From: Scatophagus argus
Taxonomy: Eukaryota > Chordata > Actinopteri > Scatophagidae
Length of the DNA: 64,000 bases
Reading direction: 5' to 3'
Assembly: GCF_020382885.2 (NCBI RefSeq)
Contig: NC_058494.1
Span: forward strand, 27,130,329 to 27,194,328
Shown piece by piece: positions 37,101 through 47,254 of the stretch. Below the pieces are notes generated by a model that did not search any database, was not told the origin of the DNA, and saw only the letters and a list, made by a program, of their open reading frames with translations. Every line of letters starts with the position of its first letter. The stretch's first letter is position 1. The position numbers were made by a program, and so were the translations under genes.

Positions 37101-39063
37101 GTCCCAGCTGAGGACCTGGTGCTCGTAGCTGTCGTCCACCTCCCATTTACTCAGACTGGAGCTGGTCAGGGTGTACAGGCAGCTGGCCCCGCCCACCCAC
37201 AGCACGCTGTGGAGCTGCAGCACAAACGCCAAACCTTACCAATTTGTGCTAAAAACCAAACCAAAACCTAACGTGTGTGGTGAAGGTAACCACAGCAGAA
37301 TCTGTTAGCGTGACTCACCGTGTCGTTGGCTGGTGGGGACAGGATGCCGAACAGGCTGGAGACGCGGCGCCCGATGCCGGAGAGCATTCCCTGACCCTGC
37401 ATCAGGGCTCGGTACTGCAGCTTCCCCGACAAATCCGCACTCGCTCTCAAGAGCCGATTCCTCACTGAGGACAAGACGAAGCTTCCACCCTGAGGGAGGA
37501 GACAAAAGTCAGAAACAGAAGACAGAGAAAAACACCTGCTGCCGCCAGGTGAGAAGCGTCAGCCGCAGGGGCATCAAAATTCATCTCATTACTTACTCTG
37601 ACAGCAACAACAAAGTTGCAGAGATCTCCCAGGTCCACGTCGGTCTCGGTATAGTTGCCCTCCTGCGCCAGGCTGGGCCACAAGCGAGCCGTCCCCTCCG
37701 CAGCCACCGCCAGGACGGAGATGGACTGAACGCTGGCCGTCTCCAGAGGAGCGGCGGACGTCACGGCCACGAGGTCGGCCGTGTAGCTGTACTCACTGCT
37801 GGGCAGCTGCAGCTCCTTGCACACCGACAGCTGCAGGAAACACACGGACAGTCGGAGGACTTTTGCTTCTGCTCGAGCTGCAACAAACTCATCTCTGAAT
37901 TCGGCTGTTAGAAAATGCACATCGCAGTTTCCCCGAACCCAAAGTGACACCTTGAAATCGCATGTTTTGTCTGTAGCCCGTCAAAGGGCCAAATATGTCC
38001 GCTCTATGACAACATAACGAAGATAAAAGCATCCCAGCTGAAACAGTCGCAGCATTCGTGGTAAAGTCTTGCTCCGACTTTCATTGTGTGATTAAATCTC
38101 TGGACTCAAAGGCAGCTGTTGTTGCCGTCCCACTTGCAGCTTTCTGTTTCTGTACCTTAGCCACAGCAGTCTGACAGATCTTCCAGATGATCAGTCTCTC
38201 TCCACAAACCATCCAGGCCCAGCCGCTCTCGTTCACTTTCACTGAGATCTGGTCTTCAGCTAGGGGGACCGACACACACAGAACTGTTCAGTGGGACATA
38301 CGGAAACTTTCAGACAGAAAAGGTGGTGGTCCAAAGCCCCTGAAATCACACAACACCACCAGCGGTGAGGTTTCCTTTACCATCAGCCATCGTCAGGGCC
38401 TCCATCACTTTGACAGGCAGCGACGAGCCAAAGGTTTGCACGTCATAGTTGACTGTTTCTGCGGCTGCATGACTCTGCACTCTGGTTGGTGTCGACCTGA
38501 TGGAGAGAGACATTTAGAGTAAGAAGGTTTCCTCTGGACCATCAGCTGAATGTTACAACCTCTCTGCGGTGCTGTTGGTTTGTCATGCACCATACTGAGA
38601 GATGTTCGCAGTATGTGGCCGAAACAGGACGCTTTACAATTCAGCAACACCACAAGCTACACCGTCCAAAATGACAATACATAAGATAAGATGAACTTTA
38701 TTGATCCCGCAGTGGGGAAATTCACTAGTTGTGGCAGCTCACAAGGACAGAAGAGGAGTGCAAAAAGCAAAGATGTGGATTAACACATCTCTAAAACACT
38801 ATCTTCTTCATGGACGTACAATATACTGTAGGATTTTTGTATTTAACAAAGTTACTTTTAACCAGGTATACCTGATTAACTGGCAGCCGAGTGCGAGAGC
38901 AACGGCTAAAACGTTATGGTTCAGGTTCCACTCACCTCGCCGACAGAGGCGTCCTGCGCGGGGAGAACAGCAGGCTGGCGGCCGCACCGGAGACGCCTTT
39001 CCTCGCTGTGGTCCTGCCCTGCTGCCTGCGGCCGGAGCCCGGGGCGGCTCGGGGGCTGAACAT
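28185..39063 (-). CDS. nup133: Nucleoporin Nup133 (Y-complex)
   Basis: Nup133 is a scaffold subunit of the Nup107-160 Y-complex of the nuclear pore and also acts at kinetochores. Twenty-five exons on the minus strand give 1136 residues (human 1156). Upper ends are 39063, 38496, 38259, 37830, 37489, 37214, 36877, 36575, 36146, 35255, 34896, 34635, 34238, 34052, 33739, 33527, 32772, 32439, 31186, 30020, 29728, 28914, 28748, 28548 and 28321. Matching lower ends are 38936, 38381, 38156, 37597, 37319, 37059, 36807, 36428, 35996, 35101, 34805, 34478, 34144, 33828, 33617, 33428, 32509, 32306, 31028, 29885, 29610, 28834, 28684, 28460 and 28185. An N-terminal beta-propeller (about 60-480) includes the curvature-sensing ALPS loop [19 protein letters not shown] (228-246). 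The helical C-terminal half has [20 protein letters not shown] and ends [18 protein letters not shown]. The exon 11 acceptor is unusual and less certain. Confidence 0.93.
29190..29330 (-). repeat. Dispersed repeat, copy 2 (inverted)
   Basis: This is the reverse complement of the repeat at 20765-20885, inside a nup133 intron. The shared core spans CACATGGAGGGGGAGGAGTT through CCACCAGGGGGCG on the minus strand. Confidence 0.75.
30394..31022. repeat. Microsatellite cluster in nup133 intron 19
   Basis: (GT)n runs lie at 30394-30411, 30452-30488, 30884-30908 and 30999-31022. (GGAA)n runs lie at 30671-30691 and 30840-30860. The last GT run ends five bases from the boundary of the exon at 31028-31186, overlapping the donor side of the intron. 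Confidence 0.9.
31585..31725. mobile_element. Fish repeat end with (AATTC)n expansion
   Basis: About seven copies of AATTC lead into GTTTATTTATATAGCGCCAA and CTCATGACACTTGAGCAGG. The same family, in the other orientation and shorter, appears at 46775-46850. It lies in a nup133 intron and has no coding capacity. Confidence 0.65.
32987..33119 (-). mobile_element. Internally deleted SINE, inverted copy of 7247-7507
   Basis: On the minus strand the head GGCAGTCGTGGATCAGCGG and the tail body are both near-identical to the copy at 7247. Roughly 110 bp between CCGGTG and TGTGTGTG are missing, which removes the B box. It sits in a nup133 intron. Confidence 0.85.
38675..38775 (-). mobile_element. LINE 3' end fragment
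   Basis: The sequence ATAAGATGAACTTTATTGATCCC followed by GTGGGGAAATTCAC, read here on the plus strand, is the reverse complement of a common fish LINE 3' end. It lies in nup133 intron 1. Confidence 0.65.
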
Positions 39064-40693
39064 GCCTGCTGGGATACCGAAATCTGCCCAACAGTTCGGG
39101 GATGTGTCAAATTTACAACACCGTCAACCCTCGCTGTAAAATCTTCTCCGAACAGCGCGCGGTGCTGTCGCTTGAGATATACGTCATCGTGTGTTCGACG
39201 GAAAGTCCCGCCCATCGTCAAAACGAAAAAAAAACATACATATTTCACCATTTTAAAATTAGTTTTAAAAGACTTTTAAGCCTTGAATGCAGCCCCACCA
39301 ACAGCTCCGACTCGCACTGTACATTTAAGAAGATTACACTGTGTAGTGTTTGTTGACACTGTCACAGATATGTTAATTCAGCACCGAGTGTCGAAGCTAG
39401 TGACGTTGGACAGCAGGCGTGTGTTTCTAATAATCCCCCTCCTCCTTATTGTAAATTTGTTTAGCAAAATATTAGAAATCATTAAATGGAATCTATAAAC
39501 ATTGTATTAAGCCATTGAGCTTGAATTTTATTGTTAATCTGGGTTTTATTGTTAATCACCTGAGATGGGTTGAGACTCCAAAATGCCTTGAAAAAGGTGT
39601 CACTTAACAGTTTGATTGCTCAGCAGTGGAAATGCACCTCTATATAGTATAATAATCACAGACGTGCAAAGTGGCACATATTATGATTAAACTGGACTTT
39701 TTGTTCATTGAGGTATTATGTATTAAATCCTTTGAATCTTTTGTGCATCGACAGTCGAAGGAATCTCAAAAGCTGACATTTATTTGGGAATATGTTGGCT
39801 ATTTGGTGAATGATATTTCCAGCGTTTGTTTTCTCTAATTTTTCACTTGAGTTTGGTTTAAAATTCGCCGCGCTCGAAAAGGCCAGACATGGGTAGTAGA
39901 TCGTCGATAGATTCACCCTAACGACGATGAAGGGAAGCCAGGAGGACGAGTAGATTGACGCTAGCTGTTAGCCCGCAGAGATGAAAGCGGCGAGCTAGCT
40001 AAGTTAGCATGATTTGATGGAGGCTGGCCAGGGGGCGGAAAACCACGATGGAGCGGCAACGACAGGCAGCGGCGTAGCTTTAAGTGGATACGAAGTAGCA
40101 TTAAACCCTTATCGGCTTGCATACAGTCACTGAGGACGGCGGACGGCACGATATGCAGTGAGTACGGGTTTTGAGCCGGTGGTGCTACGGAACTGAATCA
40201 ATCCCGCTAAAAGTTTGGAGTCGCCAGGCCCACTGCCACTAGCGTAAAGTTAGCCGGTTAGCTCATTCCTGCATCCTACTCTAAAGAGGAAAGCTGTCGG
40301 TCTGTATACTTTCTTAATACGTGGCTCCAGCTGTATCAGGCTTTCACGTTGCTTTCGGGCTAAAACACAGTTTTAGACTGTCAAAGAGGGAGTATCAACT
40401 CCAGCGTCTTTTGGGTTAACGTTACGTTAGCTCGCTTCTTTGCTAGCTAATTAGCCTTGAAGATGCTGTGCTCAAGAGTGTTAACATTGTCATGGAGACG
40501 ATGAATGTGTTGTAAAGCACTTAAACAGATATGCACCGTCCTGTGCGACCATTTGCGTACATGAAATCAGTGTTTGACGTGCTCGATCTTTAGGCTCGGC
40601 ATGAGGATGAGTAGAGAAAGTGCCGTGCAGGTGTATGCTCCCCTCTGACACGCCGCAGGTGTGTGACACTTGGTTCGTCATGGTTTTCAGGTC
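39064..40693. promoter_or_regulatory. Divergent nup133/taf5l interval with taf5l 5' UTR exon
   Basis: The two start codons lie head to head, 1.63 kb apart. A taf5l non-coding exon probably ends at 40157 (GCA before GTGAGT) and splices to the acceptor before 40691. The GC-rich start of nup133 ends near 39200 and is followed by AT-rich DNA, so two separate promoters are likelier than one shared one. No TATA box was seen. Confidence 0.5.
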
Positions 40694-43130
40694 ATGAAGC
40701 GGGTTCGCACTGAGCAGATCCAGTATGCCGTGGCTCAGTACCTGAAGAGGAGGCAGTATGTGGACACTGATGGCTCCCTGAAGGGCGCCAAGCTCTTTCA
40801 GTCAGCTGAGGAGATGGCCGCCAGCCTCACAGGTGAGCCAACTGCAGCGAGCAAGATGATGGCGTTGTCTTCCACATTAGATAAAGAACACCTCTCACTT
40901 TTTCTCTGCGACATGTGTTCGATACTTTGGTTTCACCTGCAGAGCATGCTGGTGTAATATGATGCGTTCTTGTACCTGTATATCCACAGAGGTGTGTTGA
41001 GTGGCTGATTAGACCTGTTTGTCTTTGTTCAAAGCTATAATTTACACGAGGTCACCAGAGTTCATGTAGTCACAGAGTGATAGATGTCTGCCAAGCCCAA
41101 TTCATTCACTGCATAATGAATATTTAGCTTACTCTCACTCGATGGCGAATCTATTTCGTCCTGCCTTTCTGGTTCTCTGAGCAGTGCAGACGGAGTCGGG
41201 TTGTGCCAGCGTGGTCACTGCTGCTCCCTGCCAGTCTGATCCACAGCAGTATGAAACTCAGTACTCCAGGCTGCGCTCCTTTCTCTCAGGTATCACACTC
41301 GCACTCAAATCTTATTCTTCAGCATTTTTTTGGATGTTATGTGAGCTTGTTTTTCATGACAAAACCCACAGAATAATTTTTATTTCCTCTAAATCAGAAA
41401 CGGAACTCTCCTGGGCCAAGGAGGTCAGCAGCATCCTCTTCCCACTTTTTGTCTACCTCCATCTGGACATGGTGCGCTGCGGCCTGAAGGGGGCAGTAGA
41501 CAGTTTTTACAGTCGTTTCCACGGTGCCTTTCTTCAGGACAGTGAGCAGCGTGCCACCATAGAGCAGCTCCGCCATGTTCTCACAGCCCAGGACATTGCA
41601 GCCAACCCCAAACTGAGTGCTTTTCTGGAACACAAGTACGTGGTTCACCTGACAGAGCCGGCCTACAGCTACCTGCTGCGTCACCTGCAAAGCGAGGACA
41701 ACGGCGCCCTCTGCAGGGCCCTCAGCACCCACCTGCAAGTGGAGGTCACTGCCTTGCGGCGTACAGACTACCAGCTGTATGGAGCTGCCGGTGGAGCAAC
41801 CGCCGCACCAAACTCCACCTCCTCCTGGGCGGGAGTGGACGGGGCAGAGTGCGGAGAGGGGGTGGAGGTCCCCGCAGGGATCCCGCAGAGTGAGGCGGCC
41901 CTGGAGGCTCTGCAGGACAGCATCAAGAAAGTCCGTGAGGGCCCGCCCACGCTCACCACCGTGTGTTTTTATGCCTTCCACCACACGGAGCAGATGCTGA
42001 ACACCGCAGAGGTCTCAGCTGACAGCCGGCTGCTGGCCGCTGGCTTTGACAGCTCCACGGTGAAGCTGTGGAGCCTCCGAGCCAGAAAGCTGAAGGCCAA
42101 ACCGCATCAGGCTGACGTGTCGCTCATCCACTTGGCCTGTGACGTACTGGAGGAGGAAGTGAGTTGAATGAAGGGATGTAGTAAATGTAGTAAACAAATC
42201 GTGGTCTCACAGTAAAAGTAACTGCTGTTGCTATTGTTGTCCTTGTAGTACATGATAGTAGTACTTGAGTACTTCAGCAGTTTAGGATCAAGTCAGTGAC
42301 TAACGTCACATTTCTCCATTGTTTGTCCTCAGGTGGATGAAGAAGACATCTCCGGCAGCGAGATAAAGACGCTGCGAGGTCACAGCGGCCCGGTGTTTCG
42401 TACTGCCTTTCTGACAGACAGCTCCGGTCTGCTCTCCTGCTCTGAGGACACGACCATCCGCTACTGGGACCTGGGTAGCTTCACCAACACGGTGCTCTAC
42501 CAGGGACATGCCTACCCGGTGTGGGACGTGGACATCAGCCCCTGCAGCCTTTACTTTGCCAGCGCCTCCCATGACCGCACAGCCCGCCTCTGGACATTCT
42601 CACGCACTTACCCTCTGCGGGTCTATGCCGGGCACCTCGCCGACGTTGACTGCGTCAAGTTTCACCCCAACTCCAACTACCTGGCCACCGGCTCCACAGA
42701 CAAGACTGTCCGGCTGTGGAGCACCCAGCAGGGGGCGTCTGTTCGCCTCTTCACTGGCCACCGGGGCCCCGTGCTGTCACTCGCTTTCTCACCTAATGGG
42801 AAGTACTTGGCGTCCGCCGGCGAGGACCAGAGGGTGAAGCTGTGGGATTTGGCGTCAGGGACGTTGTTCAAAGACCTGCGGGGACACACAGACAGCGTCA
42901 CCAGCCTGTCTTTCAGCCCAGACAGCAGCCTGGTGGCGTCGTCGTCTATGGACAACTCGGTCCGGGTGTGGGACATCCGGAACTCCCACGGCGGGACGCC
43001 AGCCGACGGCTCGTCCAGCGAACTGGTGGGACTGTACACTGGAAACACCAGCAACGTGCTGAACGTCCAGTTCATGGCCTGCAACCTGCTGCTGGTGACT
43101 GGAACTGCACAAGAGAAAGCAGAACAGTAG
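40694..43130 (+). CDS. taf5l: TAF5-like WD40 subunit of SAGA/PCAF complex
   Basis: TAF5L (PAF65-beta) is a structural subunit of the SAGA histone acetyltransferase complex in the nucleus. Four coding exons, 40694-40832, 41185-41289, 41398-42158 and 42333-43130, give 600 residues (human 589). The start [21 protein letters not shown] is the family N-terminus. The TAF5-type helical domain follows, with [13 protein letters not shown] and [12 protein letters not shown]. The last 340 residues form WD40 repeats, seen as [51 protein letters not shown] and [13 protein letters not shown]. Their strands end in IRYWDL, ARLWTF, VRLWST, VKLWDL and VRVWDI. A linker (about 195-220) is Ala/Gly-rich and not conserved with human. 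Apart from this, conservation is very high and nothing is broken. Confidence 0.96.
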
Positions 43131-44904
43131 CCACGGCTGTGTGCTTTTGGGTTCGTGTTTGGAGGCGGGTCAGTCCGTGTCAGCCCACCTCGGCCCTCCC
43201 AGTTCATGTCAAGTATTTTCTTTAAAACTTCATTTGGAAATTGACATCCTCCTCCTCCTGCTTTAGCTCTGGTCTAAGTGGGTCTTCAGTTTTTGAAGTT
43301 AAGAGCTTAATTTCATAATTTTTGTTGTTTTGATGGCATCTAAACTTCATGGGCTAAACTGGGATAAGTTGTGAATGGTGGGTGAGCTGCTGTGGACTGA
43401 CCCGCATGTTATCAGCAGTCAAACTGTTGTGTTGAACCAACCACCGAGAAGATCCTCCTAAAGCTGGGTTAGATATTCATTTATAGATAAATGATCTTTG
43501 GTTGTGTTTTCTGGTTACCAAAGCACCGTCTTCACTGGATGTCAGTATTAAAGAGCTTCTCAGTATACCTGAAGATGACAAATTGTTAGCCTCAGACTTG
43601 GTGGTTGAAAATATTTAGGATCTTTCAAAGCAGAAAAGCAAAATTTAACAAAATATGGTATAAAACAAAAACAAAAACCTGTGAAAATCAGTTTGACCTG
43701 AACAGGAGATGAAAATGAGAAAATATTAAAACAGATTTATTTCCTGCTGGTTGTCTGATGCAGAGTCGTGTTAATGAGTGAACTGTTGTGTTGTTTGCTG
43801 AGTGTTCGGAGCGCACTGTGCAGTAAATGCTGCACTGTAGAAGGCAGTCGGACACTCGTTAGCCATCTTACCCAAAATCATGTGCGTCCAGGATGTGTTA
43901 GCGTAGCTTAGCACATATGCTGAAAGCAGGTGGAAATTGCTCATCCCGTTCTGTCTGAGTGTGTGTATATTCACCTTCCAACAGCTCTGAAACCTTCTGT
44001 TATCTGCTGCCTACAGAATTTAGCCCAAGCGTTGCAGTTTCATTTGGGCATTAGTGGCTGAAACATTCAGGAGAGTCAGGGACTGAGGCAGGAAGTCGGC
44101 ACACAGTGACCAAATATAAGTTTAAAACATCTCATTTCTGTCCAACTCACCTCAGATTGTCATCAGTGGTGGTTGTTTCGGTTCACCTAAAAATAAAGAC
44201 TCAGTCCCATATGGATGGAAACCCCGAGATCCCAAACTGGGACATTACTGACACCCTTTTTCAGATGAAATCTGTAACCATGAACCTGAACGCTGCCGCC
44301 ATCATGTTTTTAGAGGTTTTCATACCTCTGGGACAGAATCAAGGTCACAAAATGTGGGACTGTTCCTTTAAAGTTTGTCCTTTTTCATCTGTTTCACATT
44401 AAAGCAACAGCTTTCACTTTGCCGATCAGTTTGCTGCTTTTGGACAAACTCCCATCTACAAGCAGAAGGTTGGAGGAGTTTTGAGACGGCGTTGAGAGGT
44501 TTTGGAGGTGGACCACAACAGGAAGTGGCTCTTCGTTTCTCACAGCAGCAGTGAAGGCTGTTGATTTGGAGGAATAACGTGTAAAAAGCCTCACTGAGGA
44601 AATTTCTCAGAATTAAAGGCTGTGTTTTTCACACTGCTCCACGAGTGGCACGGACTGTGCAATGCTTAAAGTGTACATAGACTGTATTTTTGTAATATTT
44701 TGGGTACCAAGTGTCTCCATCCAGGCTGTGCTCAGTGAGGGCTAAAAGATGCTGACGCAGAAACTGATTTTCTGGATCGTCTTCGTACGTTCAAAGTGTC
44801 GTTGAGGATTGTTTTCAGTTTTGAATATTTCGTTCATAAATGCAGCCTGGAGTTTTCCCTTCATAAACTTCTCTTCCCTTCTGTAGCCCCAAACCAAGAA
44901 TAAA
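43131..44904 (+). other. taf5l: taf5l 3' UTR and poly(A) signal
   Basis: No coding exon is seen after the stop. AATAAA at 44899-44904 is a likely end. An earlier AATAAA at 44192-44197 lies inside a repeat fragment (about 44178-44374) whose right end CTGTTCCTTTAAAG matches the inverted-repeat family at 63128. Which signal is used is undecided. Confidence 0.5.
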
Positions 44905-45584
44905 AACAGAATTTATTTGAGCTTTAATGGGTTCCTTTTTATTAATATAACATGCTGACTGAGCCTCATCATGATGATTAACTGCGTATAAAATGTGACC
45001 CAAACTTTACAGCTGGGTTCGCTGGCTGTGCGAGTCTTCTGATCCTTGTTTTTGTTGTTGACGACTGCCTTCATCCTGTTGAGTCCTGAGTCTGTTTCAC
45101 TGAATTCTTTGTGCTTGTGATGAGACTGATAGTTTACCTCTAAACAGTTTTGTCTCCCCGGTCGGAAAGGTGACGATAGAACAGGATGTTGAACGAGACA
45201 AACGAGATTAGAGATCACATAAACCCTGGGAAGTTATGTGCCACGCAGTCCTCAAACCAGCCGCCTTCCCGCCCTTCACCCACTCAGGCAGCTACATACA
45301 CCTCAGGGTGGGTGGGACCTCCACCTGCAGGGGGCGCCGTGTCTCTGGTGAACATGCAGTCGGATCAGCACCCGGGACTCTGTTCTGTATCACACCGGGA
45401 GTTTTAGCTGGATGTCCCTAATAAAATGGCAACGTAGACTTCCTGTTGTTGTGTGGATCAGGGTGCCTGGGGGCTCCGCTGAGCCCACTTTGACCCTCAC
45501 AAGTTACCCAGCAGTATGTGACACATAAGCAGTAAAATGAGCTTCATGTTTACCACCTGCAGCATCAAAGTGAAGAACTCGTCA

Positions 45585-45932
45585 GCAACTGTGGAAAGCA
45601 ACCAAGTGCGTTTACTCAGGGATTACACTGAAGTACCATTAGGAAGTACTTGTACTTAGTATTTCCACGTTCTGCTGCTTCGTATTTTCACTTCCCTACA
45701 ATTCAGAGTGAAAGATTATTCCACTACATGTATCCGACAACAGTAAATAAATCAACAAATACATCCTGAGAATGAAGTATAAAGGGAGTAAAGAATATAT
45801 ATACAGGGAAAGATTATTCAGAAATGGACTATTCTGCAGTGAGTACTTTTACTTTAGGTACTTAAAGTCTATGGCAGTAGTATGTCTATATTTGAGTAAA
45901 TGATCTGAGTAATGTTTCCACCACAGGTTATC
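45585..45932. mobile_element. Non-autonomous DNA-transposon-like repeat, old copy
   Basis: The block starts GTGGAAAGCAACCAAGTGCG and ends near GTAATGTTTCCACCACAG. The two outer ends are imperfect inverted repeats (GTGGAAA against TTTCCACCAC). Between them are repeated AAGTAC/ACTTTTACTTTAGGTAC motifs, typical of a widespread fish repeat. There is no coding capacity. Confidence 0.6.
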
Positions 45933-46139
45933 TGCTTTGCACGCCGCCGTCCTTCACGATGTTCCTGTTTGTGATTTAGTTCTAATGAAGTTCACAGAGC
46001 ATCCGAGAGGCCCTGAACAGACCTGTTGGTGGATGAGGCGAACCCTCAGCGGGCCGCACTGTCAGCACACTCACCATGAGCTATGAGAGGAATCCTGTGA
46101 CGGTGCGGCAGGAATGTGGATGTTGTGGCTGACAGACTG

Positions 46140-46905
46140 CTGTGGGTGCAGCACAGACCACGTTGGCACACCCGCCTCGCCCAATAGAAAGTCTAGGTAC
46201 TGGTCTGACTGACCTGATGAGTGTTGTGGAGCAAATACCACAAGATTTGCCTCAGAGATTTGGTGAAGCACAAAGTTGCTTCACCAAATCTCCCCCCGCT
46301 CTATGGACCTGTGTCTCAGAGTTGGGGCTCGGCCCCTGACTTCCAGTGAAGGGAAATCTTAATGCTTCAGCACACCAAGACATTTTGGACAATGCTATGC
46401 TTCCAACTTTGTGGCAACAGTTTGTTGAAGGCCCTTTTCTATTCCAGCATGACTGTGCCCCAGTGCACAAAGCAAAGCTCCATAAAGACATGGTTGGATG
46501 AGTTTGGTGTGGAAGAACTTGACTGGCCCACACAGAGCCCTGACCTCAACCCCATCCAACACCTTTGGGATGAACTGGAACGGAGATTGTGAGCCAGGCC
46601 TTTTGGTCCAACATCAGTGTGTGACCTCACAAATGCTCTACTGCATGAATGGGCACAAATTCCCACAGAAACACTCCAACATGTTGTGGAAAGCCTTCAC
46701 AGAAGAGTGGAAGCTGTTAGTTTTGTTGGGTTTCTCTAAAAATCAAATTAAAGAGTTTGGTCAACACCTGCTCTAACTGGAAAGTGTCATGAGACAACTG
46801 TTCTGTGGTTTGTCGCTTTATAAATAAATTGAATTGAATTAAATTAAAGTCCCTGGTGGTGTAAAGGTCAGGTGTCCCAGTACTTTTGTCCATACAGTGC
46901 AGATG
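46140..46905 (+). pseudogene. Decayed Tc1/mariner-like transposon
   Basis: Part of a transposase survives in three frames. It includes FQHDCAPVHKAK, which resembles the second catalytic Asp block, and WPTQSPDLNPIQHLWDELERR, the conserved block around the third acidic residue. Stops and frameshifts separate the pieces, so it is inactive. The right side carries CCCAGTACTTTTGTCCATAC near 46877, typical of such element ends. A repeat fragment related to 31585-31725 has inserted at about 46775-46850. The left end was not located. Confidence 0.8.
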
Positions 46906-47254
46906 GTAAAATAAGCAAAAACACTTTTGTTATCCTTCAAAGGAACAACAAAGCTTCCTTTTAGAGATGCTGAAGTGAACTTTTAGGTATTTATGTTCTA
47001 GTTAAGTCATTTAAAAATGGATTCTTCCAGTTTCCGTACAGAGAGTCAGCAGGGGCGAGGTTCACTGCCACGGGAAGATAAACCAGTTTCTGTCTGGAGG
47101 GTGTGTACCTCCCAGCTCTACCAACCTGACCGGCTCGTCCCCTGCATCAAACACACACACACCAGGTGACTCCCTCCATCACACACACCTCACACCTCAC
47201 ATCTCCTTCTCCATTCACTGAGGTTCTTCCCTGAAGAAGAAGAAGAAGAAGAAG

